From NCBI RefSeq assembly GCF_014204715.1, contig NZ_JACHLY010000001.1, positions 2,936,501 through 3,000,500 of the forward strand: 64,000 bases of DNA. The letters run 5' to 3'. Source of the stretch: Streptomonospora salina. Its GTDB lineage: Bacteria > Actinomycetota > Actinomycetes > Streptosporangiales > Streptosporangiaceae. Below the pieces are notes generated by a model that saw only the letters and a list, made by a program, of their open reading frames with translations, ran no database searches and had not been told where the DNA came from. This document shows positions 50,948 through 60,790 of the stretch, piece after piece; within the stretch, counting starts at the first letter, position 1; every line of letters begins with the position of its first letter. Made by a program: the position numbers and the translations under genes.

Positions 50948-53248
50948 TTACGCGTCCTTCAGGGCCTCCGGCAGCGTCGATCCGTGGGCGGTGCGCACGG
51001 TCTCCAGGTCGACGCTGAACCCGCCTTCCGCGTGGGTGACGGTCACCGACGTGCCGCCCACGATCCCGATCTCGGCCGCGGGCACGTGGTGTGTGCGGCA
51101 CAACCGGGCGAAAGCGCCCTCGTCCTCGGAATCCACGACCACGATCGCGCGGGCGCCCGACTCGCTGAACAGCGCGGTGAACGGGTCCTCGCCCAGGTGC
51201 ACCGAGCAGCCCACCCCGCCGCGCAGCGCCGATTCCGCCAGTGCGACGGCCAGGCCGCCGTCGGAGAGGTCGTGGGCGGCCGTCAGCAGCTGCTCGTCGA
51301 CGGCCGCGGCCAGCAGGCGGGCCAGAGCCGCCTCGGCGCCCAAGTCGACCTGGGGCGGCAGCCCGCCGAGGTGGCCGTGGACGACCTCGGCCCAGACCGA
51401 ACCGCCCACCTCCTCGGCAGTGCGGCCCAGCAGCATGATGCGCGAGCCCTCGCCGTGCCGCGGGAACGCGCTGGTCGGCCGCGAGTGGACGTCGTCGATC
51501 ACGCCCAGCACCCCGATGACCGGGGTGGGATTGATCGCGGTGTCGCCGGTCTGGTTGTAGAAGCTGACGTTGCCGCCGGTGACCGGGGTGCCCAGCTTCT
51601 GGCAGGCGTCGGCGAGGCCCCGGGTGGATTCGGCGAACTGCCACATCACACCGGGGTCCTCCGGCGAGCCGAAGTTCAGGCAGTTGGTGACCGCCAGCGG
51701 CCGGGCCCCGGAGGCGGCGACGCTGCGGTAGGCCTCGGCGAATCCGGCCTGGGTGCCGGTGTAGGGGTCCAGGCGCGCATAGCGGCCGTTGCCGTCGGTG
51801 GCCAGCGCGATGCCGCGGCCTCCGTCCGCGCCCAGCCGGATCATGCCGGAGTCGTGCGGCGCCGAGAGCACGGTGTCGCCGCGGACGTAGCTGTCGTACT
51901 GCTCGGTGACCCACGAGGGGTCGCACACGCCGGGGGCCGCGAGCACGTCGAGCAGCTGCGCGCGCAGCTCCTCGTCCCCGCGGGGCCGCTCCAAGGCGTC
52001 GGGGGTATCGGCCTGCAGCGCGTCCTGCTCGGCGGGGCGCGCGTACGGGCGCTCGTAGACCGGGCCCTCGTCGGAGGCGGTACGCGGCGGCAGGTCCACC
52101 ACCGTCTCGCCGTTCCAGGTCATCACCAGGCGCCCGCCGCGTGCGGCCTCCTCGGGCGTGACGTCGGTGACCTCGCCGATGACACTGGCCTGCACGCCCC
52201 ACGTGCCGCAGGTGTCCATGAACGCGTCGAGGCTGCCCGGTTCGACGACGGCCATCATCCGTTCCTGCGACTCGCTCATCAGGATCTCCTCCGGAGTGAG
52301 CGTGGAGTCGCGCAGCGGCACCCGGTCGAGCTCGATGCGCATGCCGCCGGTGCCGCCGGCGGCGAGCTCGGTGGTGGCGCAGGAGACCCCGGCCGCGCCG
52401 AGGTCCTGCACGCCCACCACCAGCCCGTCGCGGAACAGCTCCAAGCTGCATTCCACCAGGAGCTTCTCCAAGAACGGGTCGCCCACCTGCACGCTGGGCC
52501 GCTTGGTGTGGCTCTCGTCGTCGAAGTTGGCGCTGGCCAGCACCGACGCGCCGCCGATGCCGTCGGGACCGGTGGTGGCGCCGAACAGCACCACCTTGTT
52601 GCCCGGGCCCGGCGCCTGGGCGAGCTGGATGTCGTCGTGGTCGAGCACGCCCACGCACAGGGCGTTGACCAGCGGGTTTCTGGCGTATCCGGCGTCGAAC
52701 CCCAGCTCGCCGCCGATGTTGGGCAGTCCCAGGCAGTTGCCGTAGAAGGAGATGCCCGAGACCACCCCGGGCAGCACGCGGCGGGTGTCGGGGGCCTCCA
52801 GCGGGCCGAACCGCAGCGCGTCCATCACCGCTACGGGCCGTGCGCCCATCGTCAGGATGTCGCGGACGATGCCGCCCACGCCTGTGGCCGCGCCCTGGTG
52901 CGGCTCGACGAAGGAGGGGTGGTTGTGCGACTCGATCTTGAAGGTGACGGCGCGGCCGTCACCGACGTCGACCACGCCCGCGTTCTCGCCCATCCCGACC
53001 AGCAGCGCGTCGCTGTGCGGCGCCTTCTCCCCGAACTGGCGCAGGTGGACCTTGGAGCTCTTGTAGGAGCAGTGCTCGCTCCACATCACCGAGTAGATCG
53101 CCAGTTCGGCGGCGGTGGGGCGGCGGCCCAGGATGGTGCGGATGCGCGCGTACTCGTCGTCGGCCACACCCAGCTCGGCGTAGGGCTGGTCGGTATCGGG
53201 GGTGTGCTGCGCGGCGGCGACGGTGTCCGGCCGGGGCTGTTCGGGCAT
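50948..53248 (-). CDS. purL: Phosphoribosylformylglycinamidine synthase subunit PurL
   Basis: This is the 766-aa synthetase subunit of the three-part FGAM synthase (PurS-PurQ-PurL), step 4 of purine synthesis. The small-PurL hallmarks are present: [16 protein letters not shown] with the catalytic His, [37 protein letters not shown], and the second half [13 protein letters not shown] and [17 protein letters not shown]. Length is normal for the small form. It needs PurQ for ammonia and PurS for assembly, both encoded upstream on the same strand. ATG 53248 begins the protein; no strong ribosome site is seen. Confidence 0.96.
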   Translation of the reverse strand: MPEQPRPDTVAAAQHTPDTDQPYAELGVADDEYARIRTILGRRPTAAELAIYSVMWSEHCSYKSSKVHLRQFGEKAPHSDALLVGMGENAGVVDVGDGRAVTFKIESHNHPSFVEPHQGAATGVGGIVRDILTMGARPVAVMDALRFGPLEAPDTRRVLPGVVSGISFYGNCLGLPNIGGELGFDAGYARNPLVNALCVGVLDHDDIQLAQAPGPGNKVVLFGATTGPDGIGGASVLASANFDDESHTKRPSVQVGDPFLEKLLVECSLELFRDGLVVGVQDLGAAGVSCATTELAAGGTGGMRIELDRVPLRDSTLTPEEILMSESQERMMAVVEPGSLDAFMDTCGTWGVQASVIGEVTDVTPEEAARGGRLVMTWNGETVVDLPPRTASDEGPVYERPYARPAEQDALQADTPDALERPRGDEELRAQLLDVLAAPGVCDPSWVTEQYDSYVRGDTVLSAPHDSGMIRLGADGGRGIALATDGNGRYARLDPYTGTQAGFAEAYRSVAASGARPLAVTNCLNFGSPEDPGVMWQFAESTRGLADACQKLGTPVTGGNVSFYNQTGDTAINPTPVIGVLGVIDDVHSRPTSAFPRHGEGSRIMLLGRTAEEVGGSVWAEVVHGHLGGLPPQVDLGAEAALARLLAAAVDEQLLTAAHDLSDGGLAVALAESALRGGVGCSVHLGEDPFTALFSESGARAIVVVDSEDEGAFARLCRTHHVPAAEIGIVGGTSVTVTHAEGGFSVDLETVRTAHGSTLPEALKDA

Positions 53249-53324
53249 GCGGTGTTTTCCGTTCAGGGCGTGCTCGGCGGGGCGGTTGCGGTTCGGGTGC
53301 GGACACGGGCTCCGGCCGCAGGGG

Positions 53325-53861
53325 TCAGGAACCGGGCTCCTGGGCGTTCATCAGCATCAGGCCGGCGCTGGCTTCGGGCGCGTCGACCGGGGTGGCCGTG
53401 ATCAGCACCTGCCCGTCGGTGAGGTAGCTCTCGCCGAGCGGGACGTCGTCGGGGTCGGCCTCGTTGTCCGGCAGCACCCGTCCCCAGCCTTCGTCGAGCA
53501 GGTGGTTGAAGACGGTTTCGATCGCCTGCTCGGTGGCCTCGTCGGAGCCCTGCTCCGCGCTGCCGTCCTCGACGGAGACGCCGACGACCCGCACGCACTC
53601 CACGTCGGGGCACTGTTGGCCGAAGTCGGAGTAGGAGGTGCCGTCGGGGGCGTCGCCGAGCCGGTCGAGCGGGGGCGCCGCCGCCGGCGAGGAGACGCTT
53701 CCCGGCGGTCCGGTCTGCCCCGCCGCCGGGGCGGGGCCGGGGTCGGGCCTGTTGAGCGCCCGGAACAGGCCCACCGCCCCGGTGGAGACCAGTGCCACGG
53801 TGACCACGGCAGCGAGTACCACCATGGTCACTCGCGACCGCAGCTGGTCCATCAAGCGCAT
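53325..53861 (-). CDS. Hypothetical single-pass membrane protein in the pur cluster
   Basis: This 178-aa protein has one N-terminal helix ([23 protein letters not shown]), a Pro/Ala/Gly linker and a small extracytoplasmic domain with two cysteines ([12 protein letters not shown]). The domain could be a compact alpha/beta fold ([13 protein letters not shown], then QVLITATPV). I do not recognise it. It sits between purQ (30 bases) and purL (76 bases) on the same strand and is likely co-transcribed with them, though a role in purine synthesis is not implied. Confidence 0.75.
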   Translation of the reverse strand: MRLMDQLRSRVTMVVLAAVVTVALVSTGAVGLFRALNRPDPGPAPAAGQTGPPGSVSSPAAAPPLDRLGDAPDGTSYSDFGQQCPDVECVRVVGVSVEDGSAEQGSDEATEQAIETVFNHLLDEGWGRVLPDNEADPDDVPLGESYLTDGQVLITATPVDAPEASAGLMLMNAQEPGS

Positions 53862-53891
53862 ACCGTCTCCCGGACGTCGCGTGGGCGGTCG

Positions 53892-54596
53892 TCAGCCGGT
53901 CGCGGCAGGCGCCGCGGTGCTGGATTCCAAATGCGCGAGGAGGGAGGTGAAGAAGTCGAGCCCGTCGGTCGAGGGGCCGGTCAGTTCCTCCACGGCGTGT
54001 TCGGGGTGGGGCATCAGGCCCACCACGTTGCCGGGCCCGTTGCATACGCCGGCGATGCCGCGGTGTGCGCCGTTGGGCGCCTCCCCCGTGTAGCGGGCGA
54101 CCACGCGGCCCGAGCGCTCCAGCTCGTCCAGCGTGGCGTCGTCGGCGACGAAATTGCCCTCGCCGCTCTTGAGGACGATGCGGACTTCCTCGCCTTCGGT
54201 GTAGCGGTTGGTCCAGGCCGTGTCGGTGGACTCGATCCGCACCCTCTGAGGGCGGTTGATGAACCGCAGCGAGCTGTTGCGGGTGAGTGCGCCGGGCAGC
54301 AGGCGGCTTTCGCACAGGATCTGGAAACCGTTGCAGATGCCCAGGACCGGAAGCGCGCCCGAGCGGGCTGCGGGCACCAGCTCGTTCATGACCGGGGCGA
54401 AGCGGGCGATGGCGCCGCAGCGCAGGTAGTCGCCATAGGAGAAGCCTCCGGGCAGCACGACGGCGTCGACGCCCTGCAGGTCGGGGTCGTCGTGCCAGAG
54501 CGGCACGGGACGGGCGCCGGCGATGCGGACGGCGCGTTGGGCGTCCCTGTCGTCGAGGGAGCCGGGGAAGGTGACGACGCCCACACGGGCTGTCAT
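53892..54596 (-). CDS. purQ: Phosphoribosylformylglycinamidine synthase glutaminase subunit PurQ
   Basis: This 234-aa class I glutamine amidotransferase has the nucleophile Cys in [13 protein letters not shown] (C88) and the His/Glu pair in [30 protein letters not shown] is the PurQ signature. It supplies ammonia from glutamine to PurL. ATG 54596 is preferred because GGAGAG lies seven bases upstream; a second ATG six bases earlier is less well placed. An RsbW-like gene separates it from purS. Confidence 0.96.
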   Translation of the reverse strand: MTARVGVVTFPGSLDDRDAQRAVRIAGARPVPLWHDDPDLQGVDAVVLPGGFSYGDYLRCGAIARFAPVMNELVPAARSGALPVLGICNGFQILCESRLLPGALTRNSSLRFINRPQRVRIESTDTAWTNRYTEGEEVRIVLKSGEGNFVADDATLDELERSGRVVARYTGEAPNGAHRGIAGVCNGPGNVVGLMPHPEHAVEELTGPSTDGLDFFTSLLAHLESSTAAPAATG

Positions 54597-54702
54597 GGGC
54601 ACTCTCCGGGTACGGGTCGGATGGGAGCCGGGCGCCGTGTGCGGCCGGACCGCTTCCGACGCTTCCGGATCCCGAGGTTACCTGCCGGCCCCGGTACCGG
54701 GG

Positions 54703-55155
54703 TCAGCGCAGGACCGGCTCCATACGACTCCACTCGCCGTGCTCGGGCGGACCCGGCCGGCAGCGGATGACGCGCTTGGCCATGTGCAGCCGGGTGCTGC
54801 CGTCGGGGTCGGCGAGGACCGCGACCTCGTCCATGATCTGGCGCATCAGAAGAAGGCCCCTGCCCGACTCGGATTCGATGTCGGGCAGGGGCACCCGGTC
54901 CGGGTCGAACCCGATGCCCCTATGGGCGACGTCGACCTCGCAGGATTCGGTTCGCACCCGGGCCGTGACCCGGTACCCGGTGGACGGGGATCCGTGGTCG
55001 ACGGCGTTCGCGCAGGCCTCGGAGGCGGCGAGCAGGATCGGGAAGCGGCAGTCGGCGCAGACGCGGGTGCTGCGCAGCGCTTCGTTGAGGAAGTCCCGCA
55101 CCACGGCCACGGTGTACGCCTGTCGGGGGAGCGCAATCGAGAATTTCACATCCAT
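54703..55155 (-). CDS. RsbW/SpoIIAB-like ATPase domain protein with altered G1 box
   Basis: This 150-aa protein has the HATPase_c (Bergerat) fold of anti-sigma and regulatory serine kinases. The N-box EACANAVDHG is at residues 46-55 and the glycine-rich G2 region SGRGLLLM at 97-104. The G1 box, normally DxGxGF, reads HRGIGF with His78 in place of the adenine-contacting Asp. It may bind nucleotide poorly. Dozens of such proteins occur in actinomycetes, often as switches for anti-anti-sigma factors. Here it lies between purS and purQ on the same strand. ATG 55155 is followed directly by the domain. Confidence 0.82.
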   Translation of the reverse strand: MDVKFSIALPRQAYTVAVVRDFLNEALRSTRVCADCRFPILLAASEACANAVDHGSPSTGYRVTARVRTESCEVDVAHRGIGFDPDRVPLPDIESESGRGLLLMRQIMDEVAVLADPDGSTRLHMAKRVIRCRPGPPEHGEWSRMEPVLR

Positions 55156-55336
55156 CGCAAGCCCTCACGACCGGTAGGCACACGGTGAAACTTTCCCGGG
55201 GTGCGCTCTGCGAAACGGACATGGGCGGGAGTTGGCCGGATGCGGCAGGTGATATGGCGGTTCCGCAGCGCTACCCAACCCGGGTGCCGGTCCGCGACGA
55301 ATTCGGGTCACTGTCGGCGTGCCGTCTCGACGCGTC
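55156..55336. other. Intergenic region between purS and the RsbW-like gene
   Basis: 181 bases without a supported gene. It is long enough for an independent promoter of the RsbW-like gene, but I see no clear boxes or terminator. Confidence 0.3.
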
Positions 55337-55579
55337 CTAATCCACGTGCAGCGAGAAATCCTCGATGACCGGATTGGCGAGCAGCGTCTCGGCCATTCGC
55401 CGGACCTCCTCCAGCTTGGCCTCGTCGGCCTCGCCCTCGACCTCCACCTCGAAGCGCTTTCCTTGGCGGATTCCGCGGATTCCGGAGAACCCGAGGCGTT
55501 CGCAGGCGCCGGCGATGGCCTGGCCCTGGGGATCCAGAATCTCCGGCTTGAGCATGACGTCAACCACGACGCGGGCCAC
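55337..55579 (-). CDS. purS: Phosphoribosylformylglycinamidine synthase subunit PurS
   Basis: This 80-aa structural subunit of FGAM synthase matches the family along its whole length: ARVVVDVMLKPEILDPQGQA, then GFSGIRGIRQGKRFEVEVEG and ETLLANPVIEDF. It bridges PurQ and PurL. GTG 55579 has GGAGG five bases upstream; a GTG at 55591 would add four residues over the ribosome site. It is the first gene of the minus-strand purine cluster and faces the sigma-factor gene across 500 bases. Confidence 0.95.
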   Translation of the reverse strand: MARVVVDVMLKPEILDPQGQAIAGACERLGFSGIRGIRQGKRFEVEVEGEADEAKLEEVRRMAETLLANPVIEDFSLHVD

Positions 55580-56079
55580 GGGGTCCTCCACTGATCGATC
55601 GGGCGGCGGGTTCGGTGCGGGGGGAGTCGCGTCCGCGTCCGCGGGTAGCGGGGCGGAGGCAGCAGAAAGCGTACGGCACCGGGGCGGTTCCGAGCAGGCA
55701 CCGTGCGGGCCGTTGCGTCGGCGTCTATCCTGGACGGAGGTGCATGTGGTTCACCGTCACCCTCGAACCGCCCGCGAAGGGCCTGCACAGGGGGCGCGCC
55801 GCGTCCCTGCCCCTTCGCAACGCCGTCACCGCCCGCTCTCAGGGAGACGCATCGCAGCCCGAATCCGTCCCCGCACCGTCGGCCGTCGCTACGCCACGGA
55901 GACCGTGCGCATCCGCTCGCATGAAGGCGTTCCGCGGACCTGTCCACCGGATTTCGGAAGGGAGCGGACTCCGCCCCGGGGATTCGGTGACAAGCATCAC
56001 CCGGGCCGGAGGCATCATAGAAGGCCTTTGCGTGCGTCTACCCGACCAGTAGCACGGCCGGTCGTCCCAAGGGGGAGAT
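55580..56079. promoter_or_regulatory. Upstream region shared by purS and the sigma factor gene
   Basis: A 500-base divergent region. One weak open frame (55744-56052, plus, 102 codons beginning MWFTVTLEPPAKGLHRGR) has GGAGGT just before its ATG, but codon bias fades after about 20 codons and it matches nothing I know. I did not find a SigR-type GGAAT/GTT promoter. Purine regulation would be expected near the purS end, but no element is obvious. Confidence 0.35.
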
Positions 56080-56682
56080 TTGACGACCATTGACCTGGAG
56101 CGAGTGAGCGAATCCGCCGAGCCCGCCGAAGAGCTCGACTTCGCCACCGCCGTCACCCCGTACGCCGATCAGCTCTACCCCACGGCGCTGCGCATGACCC
56201 GCAACTCCGCTGACGCGGAGGATCTGGTGCAGGAGACGTTCGCGAAGGCGTTCGCCAACTTCCACCAGTACCGGGCGGGCACCAACCTGCGCGCGTGGCT
56301 CTACCGCATCCTGACCAACACCTTCATCAACGGCTACCGCAAGAAGCAGCGCGAGCCCCGCCAGGACTCCACCGACGAGATCAAGGACTGGCAGCTCGCC
56401 GCAGCCGAGGCGCACTCCTCCACGGGACCGCGCTCGGCCGAGGCCGAGGTACTGGACCGCTTGCCCGACTCCGCCATCCGGCACGCGCTGGCCGCGCTGC
56501 CCGAGGACTTCCGCCTGGTCGTCTACCTCATCGACGTCGAGGGTTTCACCTACAAGGAGGTGGCGGCCCGCATGGGCACGCCGCTCGGCACCGTGATGTC
56601 GCGGCTGCACCGCGCGCGCCGCCAGCTGCGCGGGCACCTGGCCGACTACCGCAAGGACCGCGGCGTCAGCGCCGCGGCCTGA
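56080..56682 (+). CDS. sigR: ECF sigma factor, SigR/SigH type
   Basis: This 200-aa sigma factor matches the thiol-oxidative-stress factors SigR (Streptomyces) and SigH (mycobacteria). Region 2 is [30 protein letters not shown] with [29 protein letters not shown]. The linker is [22 protein letters not shown]. Region 4 is [46 protein letters not shown]. It should direct thioredoxin and thiol-repair genes. The cognate zinc anti-sigma RsrA, normally encoded just downstream, is not found. TTG 56080 follows GGGGGAG closely; GTG 56104 with GGAG is a credible shorter start. Confidence 0.92.
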   Translation: MTTIDLERVSESAEPAEELDFATAVTPYADQLYPTALRMTRNSADAEDLVQETFAKAFANFHQYRAGTNLRAWLYRILTNTFINGYRKKQREPRQDSTDEIKDWQLAAAEAHSSTGPRSAEAEVLDRLPDSAIRHALAALPEDFRLVVYLIDVEGFTYKEVAARMGTPLGTVMSRLHRARRQLRGHLADYRKDRGVSAAA

Positions 56683-57138
56683 CCTCGCGCGCACCCGGCG
56701 AGGCCGCGCCCCGAACGCGCAGGGCGGCCGCTCGATCGCGGCATGCCCCCGGGCGCGAAACCGCCCGCCGTCCGGATGCGCCGGCGGGGCCGCCCCCTTC
56801 CCGGAGAGGCCCCCCGGTGTAGCTCTGTGTAACCGCTTCCCGCTGTGCGGTCACCCGGTATGCCACGGGTGGCCCGCTGTGGTTCTCGGCCGTCCGAATT
56901 CTTCTTCGGACGGCCTTGCAATTGGTAGGAAGCCCTGCTAGTTGCACTTTCCGGTGTCTCGGTCATGATGGGGCCGCGGACGAAAGTCGGCGCTGGGCCC
57001 TTGCGCCTTCAGCGGTGAGTTCTGTCACGATGTCGGTAGGGCTGTCCGCTTATACCCGTTACCCCGGGTGAGCGGCAGAGATCCGGCCGACGTAGTGGCA
57101 CCCCGCGAAACCGGCCCCGAGTACCCGAGGAGCGACAG
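56683..57138. other. Intergenic region between sigR and the dehydrogenase operon
   Basis: 456 bases with one clear hairpin at 56888-56915 (listed). No HxxxCxxC-type anti-sigma reading frame is present in any frame. The promoter of the dehydrogenase operon should lie in the last 150 bases; TATACC at 57051-57056 is a possible -10 but has no good -35. Confidence 0.4.
56888..56915 (+). terminator. Intrinsic terminator downstream of sigR
   Basis: A perfect 11-bp stem (GGCCGTCCGAA at 56888-56898, TTCGGACGGCC at 56905-56915) with a 6-base loop is followed by TTGCAATT. It lies 205 bases after the sigR stop codon, so the sigR transcript would have a long 3' end. Confidence 0.7.
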
Positions 57139-58254
57139 GTGTCGGACAACACCGCGCATGGAGAACCCGAGCTCGTCCAGCTCTTGGCTCCGGACGGAGA
57201 GCTGCACGACGACCCCGACTACCCGCTGGACATCAGCGCCGAAGAGATCCGCGGCCTCTACCGCGACCTCGTCCTGGTCCGCCGCGTCGACACCGAAGCC
57301 GTCGCGCTGCAGCGCCAGGGCGAACTGGGCCTGTGGGCCTCGCTGCTGGGGCAGGAGGCCGCCCAGATCGGTTCCGCGCGCGCATTGCGCCCGCAGGACA
57401 CGGCTTTCCCCTCCTACCGCGAGCACGGCGTCGCCTGGGCGCGCGGCGTAGCGCCCAAGGAACTGCTGGGCCTGTTCCGCGGCGTGACCAACGGCGGCTG
57501 GGACCCCGCCGAGTACGGCCTGCACCTCTACACCATCGTCATCGGCAGCCAGACCCTGCACGCCACGGGCTACGCCATGGGCGTCCAGCGCGACGGCGCC
57601 ACCGGTGAGGACGGTTCGGCGGTCATCGCCTACTTCGGCGACGGCGCCAGCAGCCAGGGCGACACCAGCGAGGCGTTCACGTTCGCCGCCGTCAACAACG
57701 CCCCCGTCGTGTTCTTCTGCCAGAACAACCAGTGGGCCATCTCCGAACCACCGGACCGCCAGACGCGCGTCCCGCTGTACCGCCGCGCCGCCGGATTCGG
57801 CTTCCCCGGCGTGCGCATCGACGGCAACGACGTCCTGGCGTCCCTGGCGGTCACCCGCAAGGCGCTGCAGCAGGCCCGCGAAGGGCAGGGCCCCATGCTC
57901 ATCGAAGCGTTCACCTACCGCATGGGCGCCCACACCACCAACGACGACCCCACCCGCTACCGGGCGTCGGCCGAGCTGGAGGAGTGGAAGGCCAAGGACC
58001 CCATCCTGCGGCTGCGCACCCACATGCAGACCGCCGGCATCGCCGGCGACGACTTCTTCACCGAGGTCGAGGACGAAGCCGACCGCCTCGGCGAGCGGCT
58101 GCGCGCGGAGTGCCGGTCACTGCCCGACCCCGACCCGCTGGACATCTTCCACGAGGTCTACGCCGAGCCCAACACCCAGATCGACCTGCAGCGGGCCGAG
58201 TTCGCCGACTATCTGGCGTCGTTCGACGACGCCGGCGCCGAAGGAGGGCGGTGA
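57139..58254 (+). CDS. 2-oxoacid dehydrogenase E1 component, alpha subunit
   Basis: This 371-aa thiamine-diphosphate enzyme subunit has the TPP-binding motif GDGASSQGDTSEAFTFAAVNNAPVVFFCQNN. Upstream catalytic-site sequence is LGQEAAQIGSARALRPQDTAFPSYREHG. C-terminal sequence EAFTYRMGAHTTNDDPTRYR contains the phosphorylation-loop region of the family. With the beta and E2 genes that follow it forms a branched-chain 2-oxoacid or pyruvate dehydrogenase complex. In actinomycetes this gene order is usually assigned to branched-chain keto-acid breakdown, which supplies acyl-CoA starters. GTG 57139 has GAGGAG upstream. Confidence 0.93.
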   Translation: MSDNTAHGEPELVQLLAPDGELHDDPDYPLDISAEEIRGLYRDLVLVRRVDTEAVALQRQGELGLWASLLGQEAAQIGSARALRPQDTAFPSYREHGVAWARGVAPKELLGLFRGVTNGGWDPAEYGLHLYTIVIGSQTLHATGYAMGVQRDGATGEDGSAVIAYFGDGASSQGDTSEAFTFAAVNNAPVVFFCQNNQWAISEPPDRQTRVPLYRRAAGFGFPGVRIDGNDVLASLAVTRKALQQAREGQGPMLIEAFTYRMGAHTTNDDPTRYRASAELEEWKAKDPILRLRTHMQTAGIAGDDFFTEVEDEADRLGERLRAECRSLPDPDPLDIFHEVYAEPNTQIDLQRAEFADYLASFDDAGAEGGR

Positions 58255-58256
58255 CC

Positions 58257-59234
58257 ATGAGCGTCGACCTCACGATCGGGAAGGCGATCAACGCCGGCTT
58301 GCGCCGCGCGATGGAGTCCGACCCCCAGGTGCTGGTCATGGGCGAGGACGTCGGCCGCCTCGGCGGGGTGTTCCGCGTGACCGACCAGCTGTACAAGGAC
58401 TTCGGCGCCGACCGCGTCATCGACACCCCCCTGGCCGAATCGGGCATCGTCGGCACCGCCATCGGCCTGGCCCTGCGCGGCTACCGGCCGGTCTGCGAAA
58501 TCCAGTTCGACGGCTTCTTCTTCCCGGCCACCAACCAGACCTTCGCCCAGCTCGCGAAGATGCGCCGCCGCTCCGCGGGGGCGCTGAACGTCCCGGTCGT
58601 GCTGCGCATCCCCTACGGCGGCGGCATCGGCGCCGTCGAGCACCACAGCGAGTCGCCGGAGGCCTATTTCGCCCACACGGCGGGGCTGCGGGTGGTGACC
58701 CCGGCCAACGCGGTCGACGCCTACTGGATGATCCAGCAGGCCGTCACGTCACCCGACCCGGTGGTGTTCTTCGAGCCCAAGCGGCGCTACTACGACAAGG
58801 CCGAGGTCGACACCGGCGCATCGGAGGCCGCCGCGGCGATGGGATCGGCCCGCGTCGCGCGTCCCGGCAGCGACGTGACGCTGCTGGCCTACGGGCCCAT
58901 GGTCAAGACCGCGCTGCAGGCCGCCGAGGCCGACACCGAGCGCTCCATCGAAGTCGTCGACCTGCGCTCCCTCGCGCCGGTCGACTACGCCACCGTCGAG
59001 GAGTCGGTGCGGCGCACCGGACGGCTGGTCGTCGCGCACGAAGCCCCCGTCACCGGCGGCATCGGCGGCGAGGTCGCGGCGCGCGTCACCGAGTCCTGCT
59101 TCTACCACCTGGAGTCGCCGGTCATCCGCGTCGGCGCCTTCGACACCCCCTACCCGCAGTCCCGCCTGGAGGAGCACTACCTGCCCGATCTGGACCGGAT
59201 CCTCGACGGCGTCGACCGCGCGTTCGCGTACTAG
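58257..59234 (+). CDS. 2-oxoacid dehydrogenase E1 component, beta subunit
   Basis: This 325-aa transketolase-fold subunit shows MGEDVGRLGGVFRVT, DTPLAESGIVGTAIGLALRG, EIQFDGFFFPATNQTFAQLAK and GGIGAVEHHSESPEAYF, with the C-terminal domain VTLLAYGPMVKTAL and GGIGGEVAARV. It completes the E1 active site with the alpha subunit. ATG 58257 follows GGAGGG and the upstream stop by two bases; an in-frame GTG at 58251 overlaps that stop and is possible. The spacing implies one operon. Confidence 0.95.
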   Translation: MSVDLTIGKAINAGLRRAMESDPQVLVMGEDVGRLGGVFRVTDQLYKDFGADRVIDTPLAESGIVGTAIGLALRGYRPVCEIQFDGFFFPATNQTFAQLAKMRRRSAGALNVPVVLRIPYGGGIGAVEHHSESPEAYFAHTAGLRVVTPANAVDAYWMIQQAVTSPDPVVFFEPKRRYYDKAEVDTGASEAAAAMGSARVARPGSDVTLLAYGPMVKTALQAAEADTERSIEVVDLRSLAPVDYATVEESVRRTGRLVVAHEAPVTGGIGGEVAARVTESCFYHLESPVIRVGAFDTPYPQSRLEEHYLPDLDRILDGVDRAFAY

Positions 59235-59254
59235 AAGGGGGCGGGAGAGACAAG

Positions 59255-60751
59255 GTGAACCAGGTGAACACCGAACAAGGCGGCGTACAGGAGTTCCGGC
59301 TGCCGGACGTGGGCGAAGGGCTCGTCGACGCCGAGCTGCTGCAGTGGTATGTGCAGCCCGGCGACGAGGTGCAGGTCAACCAGATGATCTGCGAGGTCGA
59401 GACCGCCAAGGCGGCCGTCGAGCTGCCCAGCCCGTACGCGGGCACCGTGCGCGAGCTGCTGGCCGAGGCCGGATCCACCGTCGACGTGGGCGCGCCCATC
59501 ATCACGATCGACACCGGCGGCGCGGACCCCGGCGGCACCGGGGCCGGCGCGGAGGAGACCGAGGAGCGGGAGAAGCCGCTGGTCGGCTACGGCGAGCGCG
59601 CGTCCTCGACCACCCGCCGCCCGCGCCGCAGGCGCACGGGTGCACAGGCCGGTACTGCCGCTGCGGCGCCCGCCGCACCCGGCGGCGCGTCCGGTGGCTC
59701 CGATGGGGAGGCCGCACCGGCCGCACCGGCCGTACCCTCCGCACCGGCGGCCCCGTCGGGTCAGGGCGCCGGGAGCGTGTCCGACCCGGCGGCGGGCAAC
59801 GGCACTCGGGCGCGTGCACTGGCCAAGCCGCCGGTGCGCAAGCTCGCCAAGGATCTGGGTGTCGACCTGGCGTCGGTCGCCCCGACCGGACCGGGAGGCC
59901 TCGTCACCCGCGACGACGTCCGCCGCGGCGCCGGCGAGGCGGCAGCACCCGCCGCCCCCGCCGCACAGCCCGCGCCGGCGGCACAGCCCGGGCAGCCGGA
60001 GCGGCCCGAGCAGGAGTCCGTGCCCGCGCCCGCGGCTGATGCCGGGGCGCGTGAGGAGCGCATCCCGGTCAAGGGCGTACGCAAGCACACCGCCCAGGCC
60101 ATGGTGCGCAGCGCGTTCACCGCGCCGCACGTCACCGAGTTCCTGCAGGTGGACGTCACCGAGGCGATCGCGACCGTCGACGAGCTGCGCGACCGGCGGG
60201 AGTTCGCCGACACCAAGGTGTCGCCGCTGCTGCTGGTGGCGCGCGCCCTGCTCACCGCCGTGCGCCGCCACCCCGAGGTGAACTCCTCCTGGGACGACGA
60301 GCGCCAGGAGATCGTGCGCAAGCACTACGTGAACCTGGGCGTCGCGGCGGCCACCGACCGGGGACTGGTGGTGCCCAACATCAAGGAGGCCCACACCAAG
60401 CCGCTGCCGGAGCTGGCACGGGAGTTGCAGGCGCTCACCGAGACCGCCCGAGCGGGCGACGCGACCCCGGCCGACCTCACCGGCGGCACGATCACCGTCA
60501 CCAACGTGGGGGTGTTCGGCGTGGACGCCGGAACGCCCATCATCAACCCGGGGGAGGCCGCGATCCTGGCGTTCGGCCAGATCCGCGACATGCCCTGGGT
60601 GCATGAGGGCGAGCTGGCGGTGCGCAAGGTGACGACGCTGTCGCTGTCCTTCGACCACCGGCTGGTCGACGGCGAACTGGGCTCGAAGGTCCTGCGCGAC
60701 ATCGGCGCCATGCTGGAGGACCCCAAGACCACGGCGCTGATCTGGGGCTGA
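59255..60751 (+). CDS. Dihydrolipoamide acyltransferase (E2)
   Basis: This 498-aa E2 core enzyme has a single N-terminal lipoyl domain with the lipoyl-lysine in EVETAKAAVELP (about residue 50). A long Ala/Pro/Gly linker holds a peripheral-subunit-binding domain (VRKLAKDLGVDLASVAPTGP, about residues 190-230). The catalytic domain ends with SFDHRLVDGEL, the HxxxDG active site. It transfers the acyl group to CoA. The E3 (lipoamide dehydrogenase) gene is not in the window. GTG 59255 follows GGGAGAGA; GTG 59264 is an alternative. A strong terminator follows directly. Confidence 0.94.
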   Translation: MNQVNTEQGGVQEFRLPDVGEGLVDAELLQWYVQPGDEVQVNQMICEVETAKAAVELPSPYAGTVRELLAEAGSTVDVGAPIITIDTGGADPGGTGAGAEETEEREKPLVGYGERASSTTRRPRRRRTGAQAGTAAAAPAAPGGASGGSDGEAAPAAPAVPSAPAAPSGQGAGSVSDPAAGNGTRARALAKPPVRKLAKDLGVDLASVAPTGPGGLVTRDDVRRGAGEAAAPAAPAAQPAPAAQPGQPERPEQESVPAPAADAGAREERIPVKGVRKHTAQAMVRSAFTAPHVTEFLQVDVTEAIATVDELRDRREFADTKVSPLLLVARALLTAVRRHPEVNSSWDDERQEIVRKHYVNLGVAAATDRGLVVPNIKEAHTKPLPELARELQALTETARAGDATPADLTGGTITVTNVGVFGVDAGTPIINPGEAAILAFGQIRDMPWVHEGELAVRKVTTLSLSFDHRLVDGELGSKVLRDIGAMLEDPKTTALIWG

Positions 60752-60756
60752 CGCCT

Positions 60757-60790
60757 GTAGCGGGGCGGGGCTGCGGTCCCGCCCCGCTAC
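60757..60790 (+). terminator. Terminator of the 2-oxoacid dehydrogenase operon
   Basis: Arms GTAGCGGGGCGGG (60757-60769) and CCCGCCCCGCTAC (60778-60790) form a perfect 13-bp stem around an 8-base loop, six bases after the E2 stop codon. Confidence 0.85.

Noticed and set aside
55744-56052. 102-codon plus-strand frame with GGAGGT before its ATG
   Set aside because: Codon bias is weak after the first part, the ribosome site is too close to the start, and the protein matches nothing. It is left as a note in the purS/sigR gap.
56683-57138. RsrA-type anti-sigma gene after sigR
   Set aside because: All frames were read for an HxxxCxxC zinc motif and none was found; the short frames here are Arg/Gly-rich.
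57605-59254. N-terminal extension of the E2 frame
   Set aside because: It overlaps the E1alpha and E1beta genes in another frame. The lipoyl domain begins right after GTG 59255, which has a ribosome site.
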